A stretch of DNA of 64,000 nucleotides from Flavobacterium haoranii (GTDB lineage: Bacteria > Bacteroidota > Bacteroidia > Flavobacteriales > Flavobacteriaceae): assembly GCF_009363055.1 (NCBI RefSeq), contig NZ_CP045292.1:186001-250000 (forward strand), given 5' to 3'. Position 1 is the stretch's first letter, and every line of letters starts with the position of its first letter. Of the stretch, positions 56,607 through 64,000 are shown one piece after another. The notes beneath the pieces were generated by a model. That model had not been told where the DNA came from and did not search any database. It was given only the letters and a program-made list of their open reading frames with translations. The translations under genes were made by a program, and so were the position numbers.

Positions 56607-58385
56607 ATGACAGTACAAGAAACACTTACAAAACACATTCAAGTAGCCGTTCAAAGTTTATTCGATTTACAAATTGAAAAAGTTGAATTTCAGGCAACTC
56701 GTAGGGAATTTGAAGGTGATATTACAATGGTTGTTTTTCCTCTTGTGAAACAATTGAAAGGCAACCCAGTTGAGATAGGAAATAAAATTGGAAACTACTT
56801 AGTAGAACATGTTGCTGAGGTTGAAAAATTTAATGTAGTTGCAGGATTTTTAAATATTGTAATTTCTGATGCTTTTTATGTAAACTACTTTAATTCGATT
56901 AAAGACCAAGATACTTTTGGTTACTTAAATCCAGTTGAAGACGAAAAAGCTGTTATGGTTGAATATTCTTCGCCAAATACTAACAAGCCTTTACATTTAG
57001 GTCACATTCGTAATAACTTATTAGGGTATTCTGTAGCTGAAATTATTAAAGCTTCGGGGAAAAAAGTATATAAAACCCAAATTATAAACGACCGTGGTAT
57101 TCATATTTGTAAGTCAATGTTGGCTTGGCAAAAATTTGGAAACGGACAAACTCCTGAATCTACTGGTTTAAAAGGCGATAAGTTGGTTGGCAATTTCTAT
57201 GTTGAGTTTGATAAACAATACAAAAAAGAAATTAACGATTTAATTGCACAAGGTAAAACGGAAGATGAGGCTAAAAAGTTAGCACCTTCTATTTTAGAAG
57301 CACAAGAAATGCTACGTAAATGGGAAGCTGGTGATGAAGAAGTAGTTGCACTTTGGAAAAAAATGAATCAATGGGTATACAATGGTTTCGAAGAAACTTA
57401 CAAAAACCTTGGTGTTGATTTTGATAGCTATTATTACGAATCAAATACTTATTTGCTTGGTAAAGAAGTAGTGCAATTTGGTTTAGAAAAAGGCATTTTC
57501 GAAAAAGATCCAGATGGTTCTGTTTGGATAGATTTAACCGAAGATGGTTTAGATAGAAAAATCGTTTTACGTTCTGATGGAACTGCGGTTTACATGACGC
57601 AAGATATTGGAACGGCAATCCAACGTGTAAAAGATAATCCAGATGTTGGTGGAATGGTTTATACCGTTGGTAACGAGCAAGATTATCATTTTAAAGTATT
57701 GTTTTTAATCTTAAAGAAATTAGGTTTCGATTGGGCAGAGCACTTGTATCATTTATCTTATGGAATGGTAGAGTTGCCTTCTGGAAAAATGAAGTCGCGT
57801 GAAGGAACGGTTGTAGATGCGGATGATTTAATGAGCGAAATGACTGAAACAGCTCAAAGAATTTCGGAAGAATTAGGAAAATTAGATGGTTATTCTGCAG
57901 ATGAAAAAGCAAAATTGTTTAAAACTATTGGTTTAGGAGCTTTAAAATATTACATGTTAAAAGTAGATCCTAAGAAAACCATGATGTTTAATCCTGAAGA
58001 ATCGGTTGATTTTAATGGAAATACAGGTCCGTTTATTCAATATACTTATGCTCGTATTCAATCGATTTTAAGAAAAGCCGATTTTGATTATTCCAAATCA
58101 GTTACATCTATTGAAATGCACGAAAAAGAGAAAGAATTAATCAAACAAGTTCAGTTATTCCCTGAAGTAATTCAAAGTGCTGCTGCTAATTATAGTCCAG
58201 CGTTAATTGCAAATTACATATACGATTTGGTTAAAGAATTTAATTCATTCTACCAAAATGTATCTATTTTAGGAGAAACTGATATGGATAAGAAAATTTT
58301 CCGTGTACAATTATCAAAAACAGTTGGATTAACTATTAAAAACGCATTTCACTTATTAGGAATTCAAGTTCCTGAAAGAATGTAA
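56607..58385 (+). CDS. argS: Arginyl-tRNA synthetase
   Basis: This class I synthetase charges tRNA-Arg. Its 592 residues include the HIGH-type motif HLGHIRNN (about 130), the KMSKS-like KMKSREG, the N-terminal Add1 domain and the C-terminal DALR anticodon-binding domain ending in LLGIQVPERM. Full length. It is followed 11 bp later by the SGNH-MBOAT operon on the same strand. Confidence 0.96.
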   Translation: MTVQETLTKHIQVAVQSLFDLQIEKVEFQATRREFEGDITMVVFPLVKQLKGNPVEIGNKIGNYLVEHVAEVEKFNVVAGFLNIVISDAFYVNYFNSIKDQDTFGYLNPVEDEKAVMVEYSSPNTNKPLHLGHIRNNLLGYSVAEIIKASGKKVYKTQIINDRGIHICKSMLAWQKFGNGQTPESTGLKGDKLVGNFYVEFDKQYKKEINDLIAQGKTEDEAKKLAPSILEAQEMLRKWEAGDEEVVALWKKMNQWVYNGFEETYKNLGVDFDSYYYESNTYLLGKEVVQFGLEKGIFEKDPDGSVWIDLTEDGLDRKIVLRSDGTAVYMTQDIGTAIQRVKDNPDVGGMVYTVGNEQDYHFKVLFLILKKLGFDWAEHLYHLSYGMVELPSGKMKSREGTVVDADDLMSEMTETAQRISEELGKLDGYSADEKAKLFKTIGLGALKYYMLKVDPKKTMMFNPEESVDFNGNTGPFIQYTYARIQSILRKADFDYSKSVTSIEMHEKEKELIKQVQLFPEVIQSAAANYSPALIANYIYDLVKEFNSFYQNVSILGETDMDKKIFRVQLSKTVGLTIKNAFHLLGIQVPERM

Positions 58386-58396
58386 TTTAAAATTTT

Positions 58397-59842
58397 GTGA
58401 AAACAGTAAATAATTACTTCGCAAAGACGTTGTTGACATTAATTCTTGCAACAATTTCGTTCTTTATTTTTAAAGAATTTTTACCCAATAAGTTATTTCC
58501 AACTCCAAAAGGAGTATCTCATAATGTTGTTGTCGACAGTCTCTTGCTTGAGGCTGTTGCTTCAGCAGATACAACTTCTGTAATAATAGAAGAGAAAGAA
58601 AAAATTGCTTTCGAACCTAAAAACGGTTTGGTTTTTCCAGCTGAAACATTCGAAAAATATAATGGCTATCAATATTTAATTGATTTCTTCGAGAAATTAT
58701 ATCAATTAGAAACGGCAAAAAAAGGTAAAGTTCGCATTGCTTATTTTAGTGATTCAATGACTGATGGAGATATGATTGTGCAAGATTTACGAACTATTTT
58801 GCAAGATAAATTTGGTGGAGAAGGCGTTGGTTTTGTTAACATTACTTCCGAATCAGCTTCTTCTAGAAGTTCGCTTAAGCATGAATTTTCAGGAAATTGG
58901 AAAACACAATCTTATTTAAAAACAAAACAACCGCGCAATCCATTTGGAGTAAACGGTCATGTTTTTTATGCTAATGATTCTTTACCATTTTCTTGGGTTT
59001 CATATAAAGCGAGTAAAATGCGTCACATTTCTACTTTACCAGAGCCAACATTATTTTATGGTTTTTCTAAAAACGAAAATGGGAAAGTTTTCAAAATTGT
59101 AAATGAAGATACTATTGAAGTTGCATTACGACCAAATAGCAAATTAAACGAATTAAAATTAGGAGATAGAGCAAATTCTTTGAAACTTTATTTTAAAGAT
59201 GCTGATAGTATTCCTATTTATGGTTTCAATTTTGATGATGGTAAAGGAGTTCATGTTGATAATTTTTCGAGCAGAGGAAATTCGGGTTTGCCATTATCAA
59301 TGTTTAATGTTGCTACAATGAAAGAGTTTCAAGAAAAATTAGGTTACGATTTAATTATTTTGCATTATGGTACCAATGTTTTAAATTATGGTACTTTAAA
59401 TTATTCTTGGTACGAAAACAGAATGAATAAAGTAGTTACACATATTAAAGATTGTTTTCCTGGTGCTGAAGTTTTAGTAATTTCAACCGCCGATAAAGCA
59501 ACTAAGTATGATTTAGAAATGAAAACCGATTCGGCTGTGGCTCCATTGATTTATGCGCAAAAGAAATATGCGGTTACTTCAAAAGCAGGTTTTGTAAATT
59601 TATATGAAAGAATGGGTGGAGAAGGCAGCATGATAAAATGGGTTGAGGAAGTTCCATCGAGAGCTAATAAAGATTATACGCATTTTAATTATAGAGGTTC
59701 TAAAGATATAGCCAAGCTCATCTATTCTCAAATTGAAGAAGGTTATCAAGAATACAAAATTTTAAGAAAGAAAAAGCCAATAGTGCAAAAAAAGAAACGA
59801 GATAGTATTGTAAAGAAAGGAGATTCAATTTATGCGAATTAA
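58397..59842 (+). CDS. Membrane-anchored SGNH/GDSL-like protein, first of the O-acylation cassette
   Basis: The 481-residue protein starts at a GTG, with one N-terminal membrane segment (about 9-27) and the rest extracytoplasmic. SGNH blocks are recognisable: I as AYFSDSMTDGD (118-120 SDS), III as LHYGTNVLNYG and V as DYTHFNYRGSKD. The block-I glycine is replaced by serine. It overlaps the next SGNH gene by 11 bp and lies in an operon with an MBOAT protein. By analogy with AlgJ/AlgX and PatB-like partners it is likely an O-acetyltransferase or esterase on a cell-envelope polysaccharide; the target is inferred only. Confidence 0.82.
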   Translation: MKTVNNYFAKTLLTLILATISFFIFKEFLPNKLFPTPKGVSHNVVVDSLLLEAVASADTTSVIIEEKEKIAFEPKNGLVFPAETFEKYNGYQYLIDFFEKLYQLETAKKGKVRIAYFSDSMTDGDMIVQDLRTILQDKFGGEGVGFVNITSESASSRSSLKHEFSGNWKTQSYLKTKQPRNPFGVNGHVFYANDSLPFSWVSYKASKMRHISTLPEPTLFYGFSKNENGKVFKIVNEDTIEVALRPNSKLNELKLGDRANSLKLYFKDADSIPIYGFNFDDGKGVHVDNFSSRGNSGLPLSMFNVATMKEFQEKLGYDLIILHYGTNVLNYGTLNYSWYENRMNKVVTHIKDCFPGAEVLVISTADKATKYDLEMKTDSAVAPLIYAQKKYAVTSKAGFVNLYERMGGEGSMIKWVEEVPSRANKDYTHFNYRGSKDIAKLIYSQIEEGYQEYKILRKKKPIVQKKKRDSIVKKGDSIYAN

Positions 59843-61250
59843 ATTATTGGCATTTTTATTTTTTGTTGGCTTGTGTTCTTTTGCTCAAGATTCTACAGAA
59901 GTATTTCTAGATGAAGTCGAAATCGATACGGCCGCTGTTGTAATTGCAGAAGAGAATAGTTTTTCTAATGAGATTATAAACTCGAAATCAATCCATAATT
60001 TTTATCAAAAATTAGCACAATTAGAAAAGACCAAAAATTGTAAACTGCGTATAGTTCACATTGGAGATTCTCACATTCAAGCCGATTTGTTTACTGGGAA
60101 AATGCGTTCCCTATTACAAGAACGCTTCGGTAATGGAGGATTAGGTTTTTCCTTTCCTTATAATTTGGCTAAAACAAACGGAAATTATTTTATAAAATAC
60201 AGTGCAACAACAAGTTTTGAAAGTTATCGAAACATTTATCCTGATACAACAAAACCAGTTGGTTTAAGTGGAATTGCACTAGAAACAAGAGCTAAAGATT
60301 TTGCTATTGAACTTTCGGTTCGCGATAAAAGCTTTAGTTTTAATACTATAAAAGTTATTACACCAAATAATAAAAAGCTTTTTGATTTAGCAACTGCTTC
60401 AAAAGAAATTAAAATAGAATCATCAGTACCTAAAACAATAGTTCATAAAATTAAAAAGGGAGAAGCAATTTCTATTATTGCAGATAAGTACAATGTTTCT
60501 ATTACAGCTTTAAAGAAAGCAAATGGATTAAAAAACAATAATATTCAGGCTGGAAAAACATTAAAAATTCCAACGAACGAAATGCAACCGCAAACAATTA
60601 GCCGAAAAGAATTTTTGCCTCTAGAACTATATCAAGATAAATTTAGTCACAATTATTATTCTAATGATTTGTTAGAAAAAATCTATTTAATTCCTTCTGA
60701 AAATAAAGAAAATTACGCTCTTAATGGAGTTGTATTAGAGAATAATAATTCAGGAATTGTATATAATGCTATTGGAGTTAATGGAGCAAAAGCTACTGAT
60801 TATAATAAGTTTCCAATGTTTTTTAATCAACTAAAATCTCTAGAAGCTGATTTAGTCGTTATTTCTTTGGGAACCAATGAAAGTTTTGATAAACAAGATG
60901 CTACTACATATTTCACTAATTTAAATGAAATGATATTAGCTATTAAAAGCAAAAATCCTGCGGCTGAAATATTGGTTACAACCCCACCACCAAGTTTATT
61001 TAAACGAAAATATCCAAATACAATTGTTGCTGATTATTCTAGAATATTACTAGAAAAAGCTGAAGAAAACAATTTTGCAGTTTGGAATATGTTTGAAGCT
61101 TTAGGTGGACTTTACAGCGTGAATAAAAATTTCTCTAAAGGATATATGTCAAAAGATAAAGTACATTATTCTAAAGCAGGTTATGAGTTACAAGGAACTC
61201 TTTTTTATGAAGCATTATTTAATTCTTATGAAGATTTAATCCATGAATAG
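59832..61250 (+). CDS. Secreted SGNH/GDSL protein with embedded LysM domain
   Basis: The 472-residue protein has signal peptide MRIKLLAFLFFVGLCSFAQ. SGNH block I is HIGDSHIQAD (78-84), block III SLGTNESF (about 340) and block V DKVHYSKAGYE (about 440). Between block I and the rest, a LysM peptidoglycan-binding motif is inserted at about 203-247 (IVHKIKKGEAISIIADKYNV, then GKTLKIPT). This would place an acyl-transfer or esterase domain on the cell wall. It overlaps both neighbouring genes (11 and 8 bp). Confidence 0.85.
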   Translation: MRIKLLAFLFFVGLCSFAQDSTEVFLDEVEIDTAAVVIAEENSFSNEIINSKSIHNFYQKLAQLEKTKNCKLRIVHIGDSHIQADLFTGKMRSLLQERFGNGGLGFSFPYNLAKTNGNYFIKYSATTSFESYRNIYPDTTKPVGLSGIALETRAKDFAIELSVRDKSFSFNTIKVITPNNKKLFDLATASKEIKIESSVPKTIVHKIKKGEAISIIADKYNVSITALKKANGLKNNNIQAGKTLKIPTNEMQPQTISRKEFLPLELYQDKFSHNYYSNDLLEKIYLIPSENKENYALNGVVLENNNSGIVYNAIGVNGAKATDYNKFPMFFNQLKSLEADLVVISLGTNESFDKQDATTYFTNLNEMILAIKSKNPAAEILVTTPPPSLFKRKYPNTIVADYSRILLEKAEENNFAVWNMFEALGGLYSVNKNFSKGYMSKDKVHYSKAGYELQGTLFYEALFNSYEDLIHE

Positions 61251-62736
61251 TATTGTTCAATTTTTCCAAAATTTAACTTGGGATACCGTTTGTTCATGGT
61301 TTTTATTTGATCCTAAAAATCCATTGTTATTTAACAGTGCGTTGTTTTTAGGATTATTTATAGTTTTTTATGCTATTTACATAGCGAGTAAAAAAACACA
61401 TTATTTCCGCATTACATATGTGGTCTTATTTTCGTTGTTTTTTTATTATAAATCAAGTGGTGTTTATTTTTGGTTACTTATTTTTTCATCAGTAGTTGAT
61501 TATTCATTATCGCGATTAATCTTTGTCGAACCAATAAAATTTTACAGGAAATTCTATTTAATCTTAAGTTTATTAATCAATTTAGGATTATTGGCTTATT
61601 TTAAATACACCAATTTCTTTATCGATAACTTCAATAAGCTTTTTAGTGAAGATGTGGCTTTTCAAGATATAATACTTCCAGTTGGAATTTCGTTTTATAC
61701 TTTTCAAACCTTGAGTTATACGATTGATGTTTATCGAAAAGAATTAGAACCAACGAAGAGTTTTATCGACTTTTTATTTTTCGTTTCTTTTTTTCCGCAA
61801 TTAGTAGCTGGACCCATTGTAAGAGCAAGTGATTTTATACCGCAGATTTATCAAAAATTAAATTTAACAAAAGAAGATTTTAATAAAGCTTTATTCTTAA
61901 TCATTGGTGGATTATTAAAGAAAGCTGTAATATCCGATTATATTTCGGTAAACTTTGTCGATCGAGTTTTTGATGCACCAACAAGTTATACAGCATTCGA
62001 AAATTTAATGGCTTCTTATGGTTATGCTATCCAAATTTATTGCGACTTTTCAGGATATTCCGATATGGCAATTGGTTTAGCTTTATTAATGGGTTTTACT
62101 TTACCTCCCAATTTTTTAACGCCTTATAAATCGGCTTCAATTACCGAGTTTTGGAGAAGATGGCATATTTCCTTATCGAGTTGGTTACGCGATTACTTAT
62201 ACATTTCAATGGGTGGAAATCGCAAAGGGAAAATTAGAACTTATTTCAATTTATTCATGACAATGTTATTAGGTGGATTATGGCATGGAGCCAATTGGAA
62301 ATTTGTTTTTTGGGGCGTTTTACACGGTTTAGCTTTAGCTGTTGAACGCTTTTTTCAAACAAGAATTAAATTGCCGAAAAATGCACTTATTAAAGGAATT
62401 CAAATATTTTTAACCTTTCACTTCGTTGTTTTTTGTTGGTTATTTTTCCGTGCTAAAGATTTTGAAACCGTTTTTGTAATGTTACATAATATTTCAAATA
62501 TTAAATGGAATTGGAACCAAATTCAAACGATAATATTAGGATACAAAAATGTATTTTTATTGATGTTGTTCGGATATATTTGGCATTTTATACCAAGTAA
62601 GTTTACTCGTTTAAATGAAAATTACTTTGGAAAGTTATCTTGGGTTATACAAGCTATAATCTTAGGTTTTGTATTTTGGATTGTTTATGCAACAGCTGCC
62701 GAAGGAACACAACCGTTTATTTACTTTCAGTTTTAG
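61243..62736 (+). CDS. MBOAT family O-acyltransferase (AlgI/DltB-like)
   Basis: The 497-residue polytopic protein passes acyl groups across the membrane for O-acylation outside the cell. Signatures are FFPQLVAGPIVRASDFIPQ, FWRRWHISLSSWLRDYLY and MLLGGLWHGANWKF with the catalytic histidine. These match the alginate O-acetylation protein AlgI rather than DltB in order and length. It is the last gene of the three-gene cassette with two SGNH partners, which would complete the transfer on the outside. Confidence 0.93.
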   Translation: MNSIVQFFQNLTWDTVCSWFLFDPKNPLLFNSALFLGLFIVFYAIYIASKKTHYFRITYVVLFSLFFYYKSSGVYFWLLIFSSVVDYSLSRLIFVEPIKFYRKFYLILSLLINLGLLAYFKYTNFFIDNFNKLFSEDVAFQDIILPVGISFYTFQTLSYTIDVYRKELEPTKSFIDFLFFVSFFPQLVAGPIVRASDFIPQIYQKLNLTKEDFNKALFLIIGGLLKKAVISDYISVNFVDRVFDAPTSYTAFENLMASYGYAIQIYCDFSGYSDMAIGLALLMGFTLPPNFLTPYKSASITEFWRRWHISLSSWLRDYLYISMGGNRKGKIRTYFNLFMTMLLGGLWHGANWKFVFWGVLHGLALAVERFFQTRIKLPKNALIKGIQIFLTFHFVVFCWLFFRAKDFETVFVMLHNISNIKWNWNQIQTIILGYKNVFLLMLFGYIWHFIPSKFTRLNENYFGKLSWVIQAIILGFVFWIVYATAAEGTQPFIYFQF

Positions 62737-62794
62737 TAACTAAAGTTACATTATGTACTTGTAGGTATAATTATCTTTGAAAAAAAGATTTATA

Positions 62795-63772
62795 GTGTAT
62801 AAGTTTTCGATATTTTCAGTTTTTGTGTTTTTTTTTATTTCTTGTAACTCAAAGCAAGAATCTACTTTACAAGATGTAACTCAATTTAATTACAATCCTT
62901 TTGAAGCAAAAGAGTTAATGGAAAAACATTGCTATTTATGTCATAGTCCAATTGCAGATGAAATGGAAGGAAGAATTGCTCCGCCTATGGTTGCCATAAA
63001 AGCAAGATATATTGATAAAGAAGGCTATAATAGAGAAGAATTTATTAAGTATGTTTCAGAATTTATAGAAAATCCAACAGAAGATAGAGCACTATTATAC
63101 GGTGCCGTTAAACGTTTTCAGGTAATGCCAAAACAAACTTTTCCCGATAGTGCCGTTCTTAAGATAGCGGCCTATATGTTTGATTATAAAATTGAAGAAC
63201 CAACTTGGTTCAAAGAACATTGGCAAGGACATGGAAACGATAATTGGGAACAATCAGGTAAAGAATTTGTTTCCAAAGAAAAAGAAAAAACCTTTGCTGA
63301 TATTGGTTTAGAATATGCTTTAGGAACCAAAAAAGTGTTAGGCAAAAACTTAATGGGAACCATTCAAAAAGAAGGAACTGAAAAAGCATTGGCGTTTTGC
63401 AATCATGAAGCGATACCTTTAACAGATAGCATGTCAGTTCATTACAATGCTAAAATTAAACGAGTTTCAGATAAAAATAGAAATCCAAATAATAGGGCAA
63501 ATGAAGAAGAACTAATCTACATTGAGCAATTCAAAAAAGATTTAGCGGAGAAAAAAGAGGTTAAGCCGATTGTAGTTGAGGGAGCAGAGCAAGTACATTT
63601 TTACTATCCAATTGAGACTAACACGATGTGTTTACAATGTCATGGAAAATCTGAAAATATCAAGCCTGAAGTTTCAAAAAAAATAAAAGAATTGTATCCA
63701 AATGATTTAGCTGTTGGTTATGGTGAAAACGAAGTAAGAGGAATTTGGAGTATTGTATTTGATAAAAAATAA
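62795..63772 (+). CDS. DUF3365 di-heme c-type cytochrome-like lipoprotein
   Basis: This exported lipoprotein of about 325 residues (FSIFSVFVFFFISC gives the lipobox) has two CxxCH heme sites: CYLCH in the N-terminal domain and CLQCH in a C-terminal DUF3365/Tll0287-like domain (EKALAFCNHEAIPLTDSM, FYYPIETNTMC). The start is uncertain. A TTG at 62777 lies within the -7 box TATCTTTG (62772-62779), so I prefer the GTG at 62795, six codons later. It may be an electron-transfer or sensor protein. A DUF6132 gene follows at once. Confidence 0.85.
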   Translation: MYKFSIFSVFVFFFISCNSKQESTLQDVTQFNYNPFEAKELMEKHCYLCHSPIADEMEGRIAPPMVAIKARYIDKEGYNREEFIKYVSEFIENPTEDRALLYGAVKRFQVMPKQTFPDSAVLKIAAYMFDYKIEEPTWFKEHWQGHGNDNWEQSGKEFVSKEKEKTFADIGLEYALGTKKVLGKNLMGTIQKEGTEKALAFCNHEAIPLTDSMSVHYNAKIKRVSDKNRNPNNRANEEELIYIEQFKKDLAEKKEVKPIVVEGAEQVHFYYPIETNTMCLQCHGKSENIKPEVSKKIKELYPNDLAVGYGENEVRGIWSIVFDKK

Positions 63773-63773
63773 T

Positions 63774-63974
63774 ATGAAAAAGAAAGCATATATTATTACA
63801 GGAATAGGTGTTGTTGTTGGTTTAATTGCGGGTTATGCATATTACTATTATGTAGGTTGTGCATCGGGAACATGTGCCATTACATCGAAACCTTTAAATA
63901 GTACACTTTATGGTGGTTTAATGGGAGGCTTATTGTTTAATATGTTGGTTACTTCTCCCAAAAAAGAAAGATAA
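63774..63974 (+). CDS. DUF6132 family small membrane protein
   Basis: The 66-residue protein has two glycine-rich membrane segments (YIITGIGVVVGLIAGYAYYY and TLYGGLMGGLLFNMLV) joined by VGCASGTCAITSKPLNS, with two cysteines, the hallmark of DUF6132. The ATG at 63774 is right after the stop of the DUF3365 gene. Function unknown. Confidence 0.85.
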   Translation: MKKKAYIITGIGVVVGLIAGYAYYYYVGCASGTCAITSKPLNSTLYGGLMGGLLFNMLVTSPKKER

Positions 63975-64000
63975 ATGATGAAAGAATTTTGGAATAATAG
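63975..64000 (+). CDS. Start of a further gene, cut by the window edge
   Basis: ATGATGAAAGAATTTTGG starts directly after the DUF6132 stop. Only MMKEFWNN is visible. Similar MKEFWN- starts occur in small class I SAM-dependent methyltransferases of Flavobacteria, but eight residues are not enough to assign it. Confidence 0.35.

Overview
The window is strongly AT-rich chromosomal DNA of a member of the Flavobacteriaceae, most likely Flavobacterium or a close relative. The evidence is the gene content: a PorV-type outer-membrane protein, a TonB-receptor-like barrel with an N-terminal CarbopepD_reg-like domain, a CrtYcd-type lycopene cyclase next to crtIBZ, and DUF4105, DUF6132, DUF819 and M61 proteins. 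Bacteroidetes-type promoter boxes (TAnnTTTG) also precede many genes. About 60 protein genes and one tRNA-Thr can be supported.

Layout. (1) 1-10.95 kb is an integrated accessory element read almost wholly on the minus strand. It carries a type III restriction-modification operon (mod, an intervening GHKL-ATPase/nuclease-like gene, and res, which runs off the left edge). A gene-II-like replication initiator, two small excisionase-type HTH proteins, an RteC-like protein and a tyrosine recombinase follow. A sequence resembling the 3' end of a tRNA-Ser, followed by a perfect terminator, marks the probable right attachment site (10901-10948). (2) 11-18.3 kb holds katG (frameshifted), hemN divergent from thioredoxin and rhodanese genes across a dyad-rich control region, ridA, a frameshifted DUF4105 gene and a PorV-family gene. 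(3) 18.4-24.4 kb holds pssA, a GH25 lysozyme and a carotenoid cluster: a CarH-type B12-binding MerR regulator, then crtI-crtB-crtZ-crtY with overlapping genes, predicting a zeaxanthin-type pigment. (4) 24.6-39.8 kb is housekeeping: lptB, tatC, kdsD, recQ, nnrDE, a CPA2 antiporter, idi, a PTPS/QueD gene and manA. (5) 39.9-56.4 kb holds tRNA-Thr, a frameshifted DUF4369 lipoprotein, a DUF819 protein, an M61 peptidase, AlkB, transporters, htpG, an ABC ATPase, fabH and a TonB-receptor-like barrel. (6) 56.6-64 kb holds argS, a three-gene O-acylation cassette (two SGNH proteins, one with a LysM domain, plus an MBOAT acyltransferase), a di-heme DUF3365 lipoprotein and a DUF6132 protein.

Most notable observations: the ATPase/nuclease gene inside the type III operon, split exactly at a U_UUU_UUC slippery heptamer; a shared 13-bp dyad lying on the -7 box of both the carH-like gene and crtI; FNR/CRP-like dyads placed about 41 bp upstream of both inferred start points in the hemN/thioredoxin divergent region; iteron-like and arm-site-like repeats in the mobile element; and the SGNH-SGNH(LysM)-MBOAT operon. 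Four genes (the ATPase, katG, DUF4105 and DUF4369) are each broken by one single-base indel in or next to a homopolymer. Residual sequencing error is therefore a serious alternative to true pseudogenisation or recoding.
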